Positions 25,790 to 34,998 of a stretch of DNA of 64,000 nucleotides are shown here, in pieces. The notes below the pieces were generated by a model. The model was not told where the DNA came from, ran no database searches, and worked only from the letters and a program-made list of their open reading frames with translations. The DNA lies in the NCBI RefSeq assembly GCF_041902385.1, contig NZ_CP169244.1, positions 248,001 through 312,000 on the forward strand, read 5' to 3'. Position numbers and translations under genes: made by a program. This DNA comes from Arcticibacter sp041902385. GTDB taxonomy: Bacteria > Bacteroidota > Bacteroidia > Sphingobacteriales > Sphingobacteriaceae. Each line of letters begins with the position of its first letter. Positions within the stretch are counted from its first letter, which is position 1.

Positions 25790-27274
25790 TCAGGCCTGCA
25801 TCCTCAGCCTTCCTCCATTATTAATCCTGTGAATTATTCTGGTTGTCGAGTGGTCGGGAACATAAGGAACGAAGACGATCTCTCCTCCTGTTTCCTCTAC
25901 CACCTTTGTTTCCGGAAGGGTCTCCTTAGTGTAGTCACCGCCCTTTACGTACACTGCCGGACGTGCCGCACGGATAAGATCCACCGGCGAGTCCTCGTTC
26001 TCATGCCCGAAGGAAATAATATGATCAATAGAGCTCAGCCCCGATAATACTTCCATCCGGTCAGGCAGAGGATTGATCGGGCGTTCCGGCCCTTTCAGGC
26101 GCATCACACTCTCATCGCAGTTCAGGCCCACGATCAGGATATCGCCCAGCTCCCGTGCCTTGTTCAGGTAGGATACATGGCCACTATGAAGGATATCAAA
26201 ACATCCGTTGGTAAACACGATCCGTTTACCCTGCGCTTCATAGATCTCTGCAAGCTTCCGCAGCTCGTTCACGTTCGATACGATCTTATGATTCACCGCA
26301 AAGAATGATTTCAGCTCAGTATTATAGCATGGTGCCGTATCCACTTTCTGCACGGCAATGGTAGCTGCAGCGGTAGCTATTTCAGTGGCCATTGGTATAT
26401 CAGCTCCGCAGAATAGCGACAGCGAATATGCACTCACGAACGTGTCGCCCGCTCCCACCACACTTGGCGAAGCCACCTCGTAGGCATAAGACCTGTAGGC
26501 AAACTTGCCGTTGTCGAAGATCAGAGCCCCGTCAGCGTCAATGGTAAGAGCAATGATCTTTGCTCCCGTCTTTTCATACAGCAGTGCTCCTGTCGCCATA
26601 GCCTGATCCACACGTCCATCCGGCTGATAGTCCATGCCCAGAAGCTTGATCGCCTCATAATAATTCGGTTTCACCAGCGTAGGCTTAAGGTTTCTGAACT
26701 TAGCCAGTTCTTTCGAATCCACTGCCAGCAGTTTATGGTGTTCATTCTGGAGTTTTTCCAGCGTGCTCACCAGCAGCGGAGTGAGAATGCCTCCATAGTA
26801 ATCGCCTATCACCACAATATCAAAATCGCGGTAGCTCTCCAGCAAGGCGTCAGCCAGTCGTCGTTCCGTTTCCTGATTCACCGGGAGCTGCGAGCCATAG
26901 TCAAAACGGGCCAGGATCTGCGACTTCGCCATTACCCGGGTTTTCACCATCGTTTTCCTGTCCTTTTCCTTCAGAATCAGATCCGTTGCAATGCCTGCCT
27001 GCCTTAGCAAGGCGAAGGCACGCTCAGCGGTATCGTCATCACCAACGGCCGACAAAAAGGACACCGACGCACCCAGCGCTTTCAGGTTAAGGGCAATATT
27101 AGCGGCCCCTCCTACCGTCTCTTCCTTGCTCGAAATGGCCACAACCGGCACCGGAGCTTCGGGTGAAAGCCTGCTGCTATCGCCCTTCAGGTAGGCATCC
27201 AGGATGATATCTCCTATCACCAGCACCCGGGGCGCCAGGAACTGATCGATTATGTGGTGGTAAGCTGCATTCAT
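25790..27274 (-). CDS. hldE: Bifunctional heptose-7-phosphate kinase / heptose-1-phosphate adenylyltransferase
   Basis: A 494-residue two-domain enzyme. Residues 1-330 form a ribokinase-fold (PfkB) kinase with GGAANIALNLKALGA and the late GAGDTFVSAYSL motif, which phosphorylates D-glycero-beta-D-manno-heptose 7-phosphate at C1. The C-terminal part is a nucleotidyltransferase with FTNGCFDILHSGHVSYL (HxGH motif), transferring AMP from ATP. Together with gmhB it makes ADP-heptose for LPS. The frame is open to 27388, but that would overlap gmhB; the ATG at 27274 gives the normal N-terminus. Isomerase gmhA and epimerase hldD are not in the window, although the nearby SDR could be considered for an epimerase-like role. 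Confidence 0.93.
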   Translation of the reverse strand: MNAAYHHIIDQFLAPRVLVIGDIILDAYLKGDSSRLSPEAPVPVVAISSKEETVGGAANIALNLKALGASVSFLSAVGDDDTAERAFALLRQAGIATDLILKEKDRKTMVKTRVMAKSQILARFDYGSQLPVNQETERRLADALLESYRDFDIVVIGDYYGGILTPLLVSTLEKLQNEHHKLLAVDSKELAKFRNLKPTLVKPNYYEAIKLLGMDYQPDGRVDQAMATGALLYEKTGAKIIALTIDADGALIFDNGKFAYRSYAYEVASPSVVGAGDTFVSAYSLSLFCGADIPMATEIATAAATIAVQKVDTAPCYNTELKSFFAVNHKIVSNVNELRKLAEIYEAQGKRIVFTNGCFDILHSGHVSYLNKARELGDILIVGLNCDESVMRLKGPERPINPLPDRMEVLSGLSSIDHIISFGHENEDSPVDLIRAARPAVYVKGGDYTKETLPETKVVEETGGEIVFVPYVPDHSTTRIIHRINNGGRLRMQA

Positions 27275-27297
27275 TTTAGATAGCTGTATGATGTAAA

Positions 27298-27876
27298 TTA
27301 TACGTCGAGTACCGATGGAATTTTTCTTTTCAGAATGAGCATTGCTGCCTCGTCTATATTCTGGACAACGTAGTCGGGAATCCGGCATTCACTGATCACC
27401 CATTCCGTCTCGTTTCCATTGTCGAGCAGAATAGAGCGACAGCCAGCGCGTTTACCCGCTTCCACATCATTGAGGATATCGCCGATCATCCACGACTGAA
27501 AAGGGTCGATGTCAAAATCCCTTACAGCCCTTTGGATCATCCCCGGGCTGGGTTTCCTGCAGTCGCATTCAACAGCATAGCCGGCCACTGTCCCCTCGGG
27601 ATGATGCGGACAGTAGTAAAAGCCGTCGAGCCTCACGTCCTGCTCCTGCAAGAGCTCCCGCATCCTGCCTATTACAGCATCAAGTGCCTTTTCCTCGAAT
27701 ATCCCCCTTGCAACACCAGCCTGATTAGAGATGATGATGATGAGGTATCCTTCACTTTGAAGCTGTCTCAACCCCTCTGCAGTGTTCTCCTGCAGAGTGA
27801 TTAAGGCAGGATCAGTATTGTATGGAATGTCCGGGATAAGCGTCCCGTCTTTATCAACAAATACTGCTTTGTTCAT
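27298..27876 (-). CDS. gmhB: D-glycero-D-manno-heptose 1,7-bisphosphate phosphatase
   Basis: A 192-residue HAD-IIIA phosphatase. The nucleophile motif is DKDGTLIPD near residue 8, motif II is ISNQAGVARG, and the zinc-binding loop has the spaced Cys/His residues of YCPHHPEG and CDCRKPSPGM. The late GDILNDVEAGKRAGC is the acidic motif. It removes the C7 phosphate between the kinase and adenylyltransferase steps of HldE, so its position immediately upstream of hldE fits. It begins 7 bases after the SDR stop. Confidence 0.92.
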   Translation of the reverse strand: MNKAVFVDKDGTLIPDIPYNTDPALITLQENTAEGLRQLQSEGYLIIIISNQAGVARGIFEEKALDAVIGRMRELLQEQDVRLDGFYYCPHHPEGTVAGYAVECDCRKPSPGMIQRAVRDFDIDPFQSWMIGDILNDVEAGKRAGCRSILLDNGNETEWVISECRIPDYVVQNIDEAAMLILKRKIPSVLDV

Positions 27877-27883
27877 AGTTTCA

Positions 27884-28609
27884 TTATGGCCATGAAGTTT
27901 CCTTGAATGGGATCACCATGAGTTCCGGAATTACCGTATCGGTATCGTTTAACAGCAGGTGTTTGATCTGCGCAGCTACATTAGCCGGGTCCTGCAGAAC
28001 CTCAGGATTGATATCAGGAAAGCGATCGAGCAGGAATGGCGTTCTCATACCTCCGGCAATCAAGCCCGTTACCTTTACATTCACCTTACGAGCCTCCGTA
28101 AATAAAGCCTGAGTAAAACCTCTCAGTCCCCATTTGCTTGCGTGATATACAGAAGCCTCCGTCCAGGCCCTTAATGCAGCGGTGGAAACGATATTAATAA
28201 TATAACCGCTCTGCTGTGCCGCCATTACAGCCAGCCCGAACTTAGCAGTTAAAAAAGGCCCCCGCAGGTTCACCTTCATGGCACTGTCCCATTCTGAAAC
28301 CTCCAGTTCGGCAATTGGTTTAGTGAAGTCAATCCCGGCATTATTGATCAGCACGTCAAGACTGCCGTATTCACTCTTCACCGAGTTGATCACCGATTCA
28401 ACACTCTTCTCGTCAGACAAGTCGAGGTATTTAAAAGCCACTTTATAGTTCTGCTGCTGAAGCTCTTCAGCAGTCTTTTCAGCCTTTTCCTGCTGAATGT
28501 CTCCAATAACAACCGTAGCTCCTGCTTCTGCAAGCGTACTACAGATTGCCTTTCCGAGCCCCTGGGCTCCTCCTGTTACTAAAATTACTTTTCCGTTTAA
28601 ATTTTCCAT
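27884..28609 (-). CDS. SDR family oxidoreductase in the heptose cluster
   Basis: A 241-residue classical SDR: TGGAQGLGKA at residues 12-21, NNAGID, catalytic serine in NIVSTAA, and Y-x3-K in YHASKWG. Composition and length are normal. It sits 7 bases before gmhB, and so is very likely in the same operon and acts on a sugar nucleotide or a lipid precursor, but the substrate cannot be assigned. It is not HldD, which is an extended SDR of about 310 residues with a different active-site spacing. Confidence 0.85.
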   Translation of the reverse strand: MENLNGKVILVTGGAQGLGKAICSTLAEAGATVVIGDIQQEKAEKTAEELQQQNYKVAFKYLDLSDEKSVESVINSVKSEYGSLDVLINNAGIDFTKPIAELEVSEWDSAMKVNLRGPFLTAKFGLAVMAAQQSGYIINIVSTAALRAWTEASVYHASKWGLRGFTQALFTEARKVNVKVTGLIAGGMRTPFLLDRFPDINPEVLQDPANVAAQIKHLLLNDTDTVIPELMVIPFKETSWP

Positions 28610-28620
28610 TTGTATTTATT

Positions 28621-28853
28621 AGATATTGGCGGTTGGCGGTTGGCGGTTGGCGGTTGGCGGTTGGCCTTTTTGCAATCAGCTTTCAGCAGTCAGCTGTTGG
28701 CCTTTAGCTGTTAGCTATTAGCCTTCAGCAGTCAGCTGTTGGCTGTTGGCTGTTAGCTGTTGGCTGTCGGCTGATAGCTGATAGCCGACAGCTGACTGCA
28801 GTCAACCAGCTGTCCACATTTCGCCCTTAGCTGTTAGCGTTTAACCCTGCTTT
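28621..28853. repeat. Heptanucleotide repeat block (GGCGGTT / GCTGTTR)
   Basis: Five perfect GGCGGTT units are followed by degenerate 7-base units such as GCTTTCA, GCTGTTG, GCTGTTA, GCCTTCA and GCTGATA in almost unbroken register. Each unit begins with GC as in the block at 3.9-4.2 kb. It starts 12 bases upstream of the SDR start codon, so any promoter for the heptose operon must lie within or beyond it. Confidence 0.85.
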
Positions 28854-28969
28854 TTAACATGGTAACTTTCAGTTCTATATGAGAATATTTTATCTCACTT
28901 AAATTGCAATTTCTACTGCCCGCATTCGCACTTCTGCATTTGCTATACTACTAGATATTCATTACTGGA

Positions 28970-29366
28970 TACGATCGGCTTGATGCGCTCGACTTGATGC
29001 GATCCTCAATTAGCGAAAGGCCCGGCTCCGCAACTCATATCTCGACACTTACTGCTTGATACTTGCTGCCGCGGGGCTCATATCCTAATACCCACAACCC
29101 GCCGCTCACAGCTTACTACTCGATACTTGCTACTCTCCTACAGCCCACAACTCCTATCTTGCTACCCACCCGCAACCCGCACCCCATAACACAACTCATA
29201 TCTCATATCTTGATACTTGCTACCCACTCGCAACTCGCAACCCGCAACCCGCAACGCATAGCACACAACTCATATCTCATATCTCATATCTCATATCTCA
29301 TATCTTGATACCTGCTACTTGCTACCCACTCACAACCCGCCACCCACAACACACAACTCATATCGT
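28970..29366. repeat. Heptanucleotide repeat block (CATATCT / CGCAACC / TGATACT)
   Basis: This block is also built of 7-base units but from another family: up to five successive CATATCT, several CGCAACC or CGCAACT, and TGATACT or TGCTACC, in mixed order. It ends 5 bases beyond the stop of the GT4-like gene. With the preceding block it fills most of the 761-base gap between the SDR and GT4-like genes; the 110 bases between the blocks show nothing identifiable. Long open frames through it are artefacts of the 7-base period. Confidence 0.8.
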
Positions 29367-29370
29367 CCCC

Positions 29371-30666
29371 CTACGCTGCCTGGCTTTTCTTGTTCAGCTT
29401 GATCTGAGTTTGCAGATCGAGAGACGACTCATAAGTAAGGAGAAGCACACGTTCGTACAGATTGCCGGTCATTTTGGCGACATTTTCCCAGGTAAACATC
29501 GTATTCACGCGTTTCAGAGACTCCCTGCTCATACGCTTCAGGAGAGACTTGTCGGCCAGCATCTCGTTGATTCTCTCAGCCAATACAGGCGGATCATTGG
29601 GCGGCACCAGGAAGCCGGTCTTTCCATCGATCACACTGTATTTGATGCCTCCCACGTTCGAACCGATCACCGGGGTACCGCAGGCCATAGCTTCCAGAGG
29701 CGTAATGCCAAAGGGCTCATACCATGGGGTGGTAATGAAGATATCAGCCGCAGCATAGTAATACTTCAGGGCATTCCGGTTGCGGCGTCCAACAAAAGTT
29801 ACCGAAGCAGACACACCCTTCTCTGCTGCAATAGCCTGCAGCCTTGCCAGTTCCGGACAGGTTTCAGGATCAGGAACATCTGTTTCGCCGCCTACAATCA
29901 CCAGGCGCACCCGCTTATCCGTCTCTCTCAGGTGTTCCAGACTGCGGATCACATTGTCCACTCCCTTGCGGGGCACCATGCGGCCCAGCTGAAGCAGTAT
30001 ATACTCATTATCATGAAGATTCAGCAGCTTTCTTGCCTCCGACTTATCCATCGGGCGGAACTCCTCGGGACTAAAGCCACATGGTATCACTGTGATCTTA
30101 CGGGCCGAGGCATTATAGTACTCAATAAGGTCCTCACGATCCTGCGGACACTCCGCAATGATCTTGTCAGCTTTGCGGATCGTTTCCTCTTCAATCAGCA
30201 GGCGCTCGGCAGGAAACTTGTCCTGCTCCTTCTGATGAACCCGCCTTACGTGCCCAAGAGCATGGAAGGTAACAACAAAAGGAATATCGAGGATCGTCTT
30301 GATCTCTGCAGCTACTTTTGCAGACATGAAGAAGTTCGCATGTATCAGCTCGTACTGCACATGTTCATCCAGTATAAAGGAGAGCATGCTATCGCGAAAT
30401 TCCGGCATAAACTGCAAAAGTTCTTCCTTTGCCACGAATGACACAGGTCCTGCTTTCACGTGTATCACACGCACCCCCGGCATCCAGTCAACCACCTGCG
30501 GCTGCTCCGGGTCATCCCATCTTGTAAAGACATCTATCTCAAAGTCTGTTCTGGCCAAAAATTTAGCAAGTTCCGCAACATATACATTTTGTCCTCCACT
30601 GTCAACGCCTCCGAGGGTCGCCAGCGGAGATGCATGCTCGCTGATAAAAGCTATTCTCTTCTTCAT
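29371..30666 (-). CDS. Glycosyltransferase family 4 (sucrose-phosphate-synthase/MshA-like)
   Basis: A 431-residue retaining GT-B enzyme. The N-terminal GGVDSGGQNVYV loop (residues 19-30) is typical of sucrose synthase, SPS and MshA-like enzymes. The C-terminal domain has GRMVPRKGVDNVIRS and the E-x7-E motif in PWYEPFGITPLEAMACGTPVIGS. The frame opens at 30741 inside the preceding gene, but MKKRIAFISEHASP at 30666 is the natural start, four bases after the stop of the upstream glycosyltransferase. The acceptor is unknown; the context points to a surface or storage glycan together with heptose transfer. Confidence 0.9.
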   Translation of the reverse strand: MKKRIAFISEHASPLATLGGVDSGGQNVYVAELAKFLARTDFEIDVFTRWDDPEQPQVVDWMPGVRVIHVKAGPVSFVAKEELLQFMPEFRDSMLSFILDEHVQYELIHANFFMSAKVAAEIKTILDIPFVVTFHALGHVRRVHQKEQDKFPAERLLIEEETIRKADKIIAECPQDREDLIEYYNASARKITVIPCGFSPEEFRPMDKSEARKLLNLHDNEYILLQLGRMVPRKGVDNVIRSLEHLRETDKRVRLVIVGGETDVPDPETCPELARLQAIAAEKGVSASVTFVGRRNRNALKYYYAAADIFITTPWYEPFGITPLEAMACGTPVIGSNVGGIKYSVIDGKTGFLVPPNDPPVLAERINEMLADKSLLKRMSRESLKRVNTMFTWENVAKMTGNLYERVLLLTYESSLDLQTQIKLNKKSQAA

Positions 30667-30670
30667 GAAT

Positions 30671-31711
30671 TTATAAGTAAGATGTATGATTTGTTTTTCT
30701 AGGCCTCGGCTTCGATCCTGATGCTTTTTTCCTTGCCGCACCGGCAGAAATCACCCTGCTGAAAGTCTCTTCCCAGTCACGTGCAAAGCGCTGAATATTA
30801 AACCGCTCCCGCGCAACTTTCTGCCCTTCACGCCCCAGCTCCCTGGCAAGCTCGGGATTGCCAAGCAAGCCCTTCATCTTGTCGGCCAGGTAGTTAATAT
30901 CGGTGTGCACATAACCCGAAACTTCATTCCGGATAACCGTAACCAGCTCGGTAGTAGCAAGTCCAACCACCGGAATACCAATCATCATAGTCTCCAGAAT
31001 AGACAGTCCAAGGCTGGTGTATCTGATCGGGTTAAAGAAAAAGCGATACTGGCTGATGAATTCAGGCAGCTGCCCGTGTTTAATTTCTCCTAGTCCCAGT
31101 TCTTCCGCTCCCATTCCCACCAGATCAAGAGGAACCTGCTTCTTTAATTCAAGGAATACATCCAGTCCCAGCCGCCGTCCGCGTTTTTGGATATTGTTTA
31201 TAACAACAATTCCTTTTTCCAGTTTTCCGCTATATTCTACCCCCGGATCAATCACCCCGTGATCAATTACATGCGTAGGAGTACGGTTGTTATCCCACAT
31301 CAGGTTGTTAAAATGCGTCACATGCACCAGCAGTACATCCGGATCATCCACCACATGTTTGGTGTCCGTAGGTACCTGCCGCGGCGGATCGTGCTCCAGG
31401 TAGATCTTCGGCAATTCTCTTTGCTCTGCGCTTAGTATTTCGTATTGGTCGGTTTGGTAGTTTTTTGCCGACTGAAACAAGATGCAGTCCAGCTCAAGGT
31501 TTTTTACTTCCCCGGCAGGAACAACATGCAGATTGTCGCCAAAAGGAAAAGTTTCACCCCTTCCGTAATAGCCTTCGGTTTTATCTTCTTTTACAGGAAT
31601 ATAAACATCATAGTTACCCTGACAAAGGTAGTACAGGTAGCTGCCGTGGATATGCCAGGTAAATACTTTAGGTCGCTTTGATTGAGTAGTGAAAGAGTGA
31701 ATATCTTGCAT
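30671..31711 (-). CDS. Glycosyltransferase family 4-like protein
   Basis: A 346-residue GT-B protein. The N-terminus (KVFTWHIHGSYLYYL) is family-typical for bacterial glycosyltransferases with a THW-like start. The C-terminal half contains NNIQKRGRRLGLDVF and the E-x7-E-like YTSLGLSILETMMIGIPVVGL. A basic tail (RKKASGSKPRPRKT) ends the protein. It is the first gene of the pair with the SPS-like enzyme, which starts four bases past its stop. The substrate is unknown. The promoter should lie in the 160 bases upstream, where I see no clear TAnnTTTG box. Confidence 0.82.
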   Translation of the reverse strand: MQDIHSFTTQSKRPKVFTWHIHGSYLYYLCQGNYDVYIPVKEDKTEGYYGRGETFPFGDNLHVVPAGEVKNLELDCILFQSAKNYQTDQYEILSAEQRELPKIYLEHDPPRQVPTDTKHVVDDPDVLLVHVTHFNNLMWDNNRTPTHVIDHGVIDPGVEYSGKLEKGIVVINNIQKRGRRLGLDVFLELKKQVPLDLVGMGAEELGLGEIKHGQLPEFISQYRFFFNPIRYTSLGLSILETMMIGIPVVGLATTELVTVIRNEVSGYVHTDINYLADKMKGLLGNPELARELGREGQKVARERFNIQRFARDWEETFSRVISAGAARKKASGSKPRPRKTNHTSYL

Positions 31712-31841
31712 AAGTTTTCATAGATTCTTATGCAATAACACTTTCTTAGAAGAACAGTTTTTTAGTGGTCAGCGAAATATGTGTTTTTCGGCCGAAACAA
31801 GCGTTTCGCCTGGGTAAAATTCGCTTCTCAATAGGTATATG

Positions 31842-31867
31842 AGGCGGAGAATCACCATTCTCCGCCT
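31842..31867 (-). terminator. Strong hairpin after ppx
   Basis: AGGCGGAGAAT pairs perfectly with ATTCTCCGCCT around a four-base loop, five bases beyond the ppx stop. There is no proper T run on the minus strand, so it may be a weak terminator or an mRNA 3-prime end stabiliser. Confidence 0.55.
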
Positions 31868-31872
31868 TTCTG

Positions 31873-32751
31873 CTAACGCAGGTTCTTATCAATAAGGGTT
31901 TCGATAATACCGTCGACCATGCCCACACGGGGAACGAAGATCTGCCTCACAGAGGCCCATTTCATTACCGTCAGGTAGATTTCACAGGCGGGAATGATCA
32001 CGTCGGCGCGGTCCTGATTTAGACCCAGCACGCTGATCCTTTCCTTAAGGGAGTGCGATCTCAGATGAAGGTAGATATCATTCAGCTTCCCGATACTAAG
32101 CGGTTTTCCATCCTTCTCTTCAGATAGTCTGAACAGCTTATTAATATTTCCGCCCGTCCCGATGCCAAGCATGTGCTTATACTTGCGGGTGTGGTCTTTA
32201 ATCCACTCTTTCATTTCATCCCAGGTTTCGGGCTCGTCCGCATTATCCAGCATACGAACAGTCCCGATCGGAAAAGAGCGCGAAACTTCTACCCTGCCCT
32301 CGGTAAAAACAGAAAGCTCGGTACTTCCCCCGCCTACATCAATGTACAGGTAGTTTTTATTATGCTCCAGGTTCTCGGCAATATGCGTCGAGTAAATAAT
32401 ATTCGCTTCCTTCTGTCCCTCCACAATCTCCAGGTCAATGTCGGCCTCAGTCCTCACACGGCTCACCACATCCGCTCCGTTCTTCGCTTCCCGCATTGCA
32501 GATGTAGCGCAGGCCATATAGTCCTCCACCCGGTATACGTCCATCAGGAGCCTGAAGCCCTTCATCGTCTTTACCAGATCTTCCATCTTTGCAGGCGATA
32601 TTTTCTTGTCCAGAAAAGCGTCATCCCCCAGGCGCAAGGGCACCCGGATGAGCGTATTCTTCTTAAAGGTGATGTCCTGTCCTTTTTGAATAATGTCTGC
32701 TATCAGCAAGCGCACTGCGTTTGAACCGATATCAATAGCTCCGTATCTCAA
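31873..32751 (-). CDS. ppx: Ppx/GppA family exopolyphosphatase
   Basis: A 292-residue member of the ASKHA phosphotransferase superfamily. Phosphate-binding motifs are visible at AIDIGSNAVRLLI (residues 5-17) and in YIDVGGGSTELSVF, with GTGGNINKL later. The short length (no C-terminal HD-like domain) is the usual form in Bacteroidota. It hydrolyses terminal phosphates of polyphosphate or pppGpp. Its start overlaps the ppk1 stop by four bases, so synthesis and breakdown of polyphosphate are translationally coupled. Confidence 0.9.
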   Translation of the reverse strand: MRYGAIDIGSNAVRLLIADIIQKGQDITFKKNTLIRVPLRLGDDAFLDKKISPAKMEDLVKTMKGFRLLMDVYRVEDYMACATSAMREAKNGADVVSRVRTEADIDLEIVEGQKEANIIYSTHIAENLEHNKNYLYIDVGGGSTELSVFTEGRVEVSRSFPIGTVRMLDNADEPETWDEMKEWIKDHTRKYKHMLGIGTGGNINKLFRLSEEKDGKPLSIGKLNDIYLHLRSHSLKERISVLGLNQDRADVIIPACEIYLTVMKWASVRQIFVPRVGMVDGIIETLIDKNLR

Positions 32752-34802
32752 TTCAATTTCTTATTTTTAAGGTAAGTATATATGTCTGTCTGGGCCCTGT
32801 ATTTACGGCCTCTTCCGGCTCTCCTGTACCGGTTATTATTCTGTTTGTTAATCTCCCTCGCCTTGGTGTTGTCCCTCAGCTGGATGGAAATGATGTCGCG
32901 GATTTCCTGCTTTACCCCTTCGTCCAGAACCGGGAATCCTACTTCTACCCTGCGGTCAAGATTCCTCGTCATGAAGTCGGCCGAAGAAAGATAGATCTTC
33001 TCATCTCCCCCGTTGGTAAAGATCCATACCCGCGCATGCTCCAGGTACTTATCCACGATGCTGATCACCCTGATGTTTTCACTCAGCCCGATCATGCCTG
33101 GCACCAGGCAGCACATTCCTCTGATAATCAGCTGCACCTCCACCCCTGCGGCTCCCGCCTCATAGATCTTGTCGATCATCTCTTCATCGGCAAGGCTGTT
33201 CATCTTCAGGATCATACCCGCCGGCTTTCCCTCCTTCTTGTTGCGGATCTCCGTATCAATCAGTGCATAGATCTTTTTCCGCGTTTCCAGCGGCGACACG
33301 ATCAGGTAGTGATAGTCAGAATAGAAGATCTTTTTCTCCAGTCCCCTGAAGAGCTTCTTCAGCTCCCTGGCAATGCCCTGGTGGGTGGTAAACACGCTAT
33401 GATCGCAATAAAGCCTCGCGGTCTTCTCATTGAAATTGCCGGTCGCCAGGTTGGCATAATAAACAGCCTTCCCCTTTTCCATGCGGGTGATCAGACAGAT
33501 CTTCGAATGCACCTTATAGTCCATCAGTCCGTAGTTCACCAACACACCCTCTTCCTCAAGCCGGTTTGTCCAGTAAATATTATTCTGTTCATCAAAACGC
33601 GCCTTAAGTTCCACCAGGCAGTTCACCTTTTTGCCGTTCTTGGCCGCGTTGATCAGCGCATTAATGACCCTTGAGTTCTGAGCCAGCCGGTACAGCGTAA
33701 TATGAATTTCGGTTACCTTCGGATCAATGGCAGCCTCGCGCAGGAAGTGGATGATATAATCAAACGACTGGTAAGGCAGGTTGATCAGATAGTCCCTTCT
33801 GGCAATCTGACTGAAGATACTCTTCGACAGGTCAAGGTCCTGCACCCCGAGGGGCTCCGCTCTGGGGTATTCCAGCTCCTTCCTTCCCACATTCGGGAAG
33901 TTGATAAAATCTTTAAAGTTATGATAGCGGTTTCCCGGAATAAGGCCGTCGCCATCCAGGTGAAGGTGTTCCACCAGATACTTCAGCATGTCATCGGGCA
34001 TCGCATTGTCATACAGCAGCCGCATGGGCTTCCCCTTTTTCCGCTTCTGCAAACTCTTGGTCAGGGCTTCCACAAACTTCTCACTCACCGTCCGGTCGAG
34101 CTCTATTTCCGCATCACGGGTAAGCTGAATAGAATAAGCCTCCACCGTCGGGTAATCGAAAATAAAGTAGATCTCATCCAGGCAGTACCGGATAATATCG
34201 TCGAGCAGGATGATGAAGCGGAGGTCATTGGTCTCAGGAAGCACCACGAAGCGCTCCAGGCTCTCAACCGGTATTTCCATCAGGCTGTACCTGCACTTGT
34301 CCTTCTTGCTCAGTTTTACGAAGAAATAGATCGCCCGGTCCTTCATTTCAGGAAAGGGCTTGTCATCGTTCAGCATCACCGGAACGAGTGTGGAGAGCAG
34401 CTTGTCGCGAAAATAGCCCCGCAGAAACTCGCCTCTCTTTACATTAAGCTGGTGTTCATTGATGATGAAGATCTTCTCCTCGGCCAGCTCGCGGATGATC
34501 TCGTTCTCATACAGATCGTCAAACTTCCGCTCCAGCCTGACCACCAGGTTCTTGATCTCCTTCAGTATCTTCTTCGGGTTATATCCCAGCTGCTCCTTGG
34601 CCTTGGTATTAATATTGGAAAGGCGCGCCAGTGTAGGAACCCGCACGCGATAAAACTCGTCGAGGTTAGAAGAAAAAATGGCTAAAAAACGCAGCCTTTC
34701 AATCAACGGAACAGTTTTGTCCGCAGCCTCCTGCAATACCCGTTCATTAAAATACAACCAGCTTATCTCTCGGTTGATGATAAGACCTTTCTGTTTAGCC
34801 AT
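32748..34802 (-). CDS. ppk1: Polyphosphate kinase 1
   Basis: A 684-residue enzyme making polyphosphate from ATP. The four-domain PPK1 layout is present: the N domain starting INREISWLYFNERVL, the head domain, and two phospholipase-D-like C domains with the autophosphorylated histidine in YKVHSKICLI and a second conserved histidine in EHARVWIFTNGGDE. The arginine-rich tail (RYRRAGRGRKYRAQT) is a little longer than in E. coli. It is the first gene of the ppk1-ppx operon. Upstream 200 bases are AT-rich and shared with divergent yajQ. Confidence 0.94.
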   Translation of the reverse strand: MAKQKGLIINREISWLYFNERVLQEAADKTVPLIERLRFLAIFSSNLDEFYRVRVPTLARLSNINTKAKEQLGYNPKKILKEIKNLVVRLERKFDDLYENEIIRELAEEKIFIINEHQLNVKRGEFLRGYFRDKLLSTLVPVMLNDDKPFPEMKDRAIYFFVKLSKKDKCRYSLMEIPVESLERFVVLPETNDLRFIILLDDIIRYCLDEIYFIFDYPTVEAYSIQLTRDAEIELDRTVSEKFVEALTKSLQKRKKGKPMRLLYDNAMPDDMLKYLVEHLHLDGDGLIPGNRYHNFKDFINFPNVGRKELEYPRAEPLGVQDLDLSKSIFSQIARRDYLINLPYQSFDYIIHFLREAAIDPKVTEIHITLYRLAQNSRVINALINAAKNGKKVNCLVELKARFDEQNNIYWTNRLEEEGVLVNYGLMDYKVHSKICLITRMEKGKAVYYANLATGNFNEKTARLYCDHSVFTTHQGIARELKKLFRGLEKKIFYSDYHYLIVSPLETRKKIYALIDTEIRNKKEGKPAGMILKMNSLADEEMIDKIYEAGAAGVEVQLIIRGMCCLVPGMIGLSENIRVISIVDKYLEHARVWIFTNGGDEKIYLSSADFMTRNLDRRVEVGFPVLDEGVKQEIRDIISIQLRDNTKAREINKQNNNRYRRAGRGRKYRAQTDIYTYLKNKKLN

Positions 34803-34972
34803 GTGAATTATTAAGCTTCCAGCCGCCAGGGCGAAAGCACAAAACTGCTTTTTTACTGTTAAGTTAATATTAAGTTATACTACAAATACAAGGGATTTTG
34901 CAAATTGTTAATTAATTTAACCTAATTCAGTCCGGCCGCTGGTTTGTTATTCCTATATTTATACTTTCGACT

Positions 34973-34980
34973 TACCTTTG
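34973..34980 (+). promoter_or_regulatory. Bacteroidota -7 element (TACCTTTG) before yajQ
   Basis: TACCTTTG matches TAnnTTTG and is the same octamer as before the FabH-like gene. It lies 18 bases before the yajQ ATG, implying a very short leader of roughly 10-12 bases. A TTTG at 34943-34946 is rather far upstream for the -33 box. Confidence 0.55.
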
Positions 34981-34998
34981 AGCCCTAATTTTACTTTT

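Noticed and set aside
29063..29308. 81-residue plus-strand protein
   Set aside because: It is a stop-free reading of the CATATCT/CGCAACC heptamer block.
29305..30441. 378-residue plus-strand protein
   Set aside because: It is antisense to the GT4-like gene, which has full domain support.
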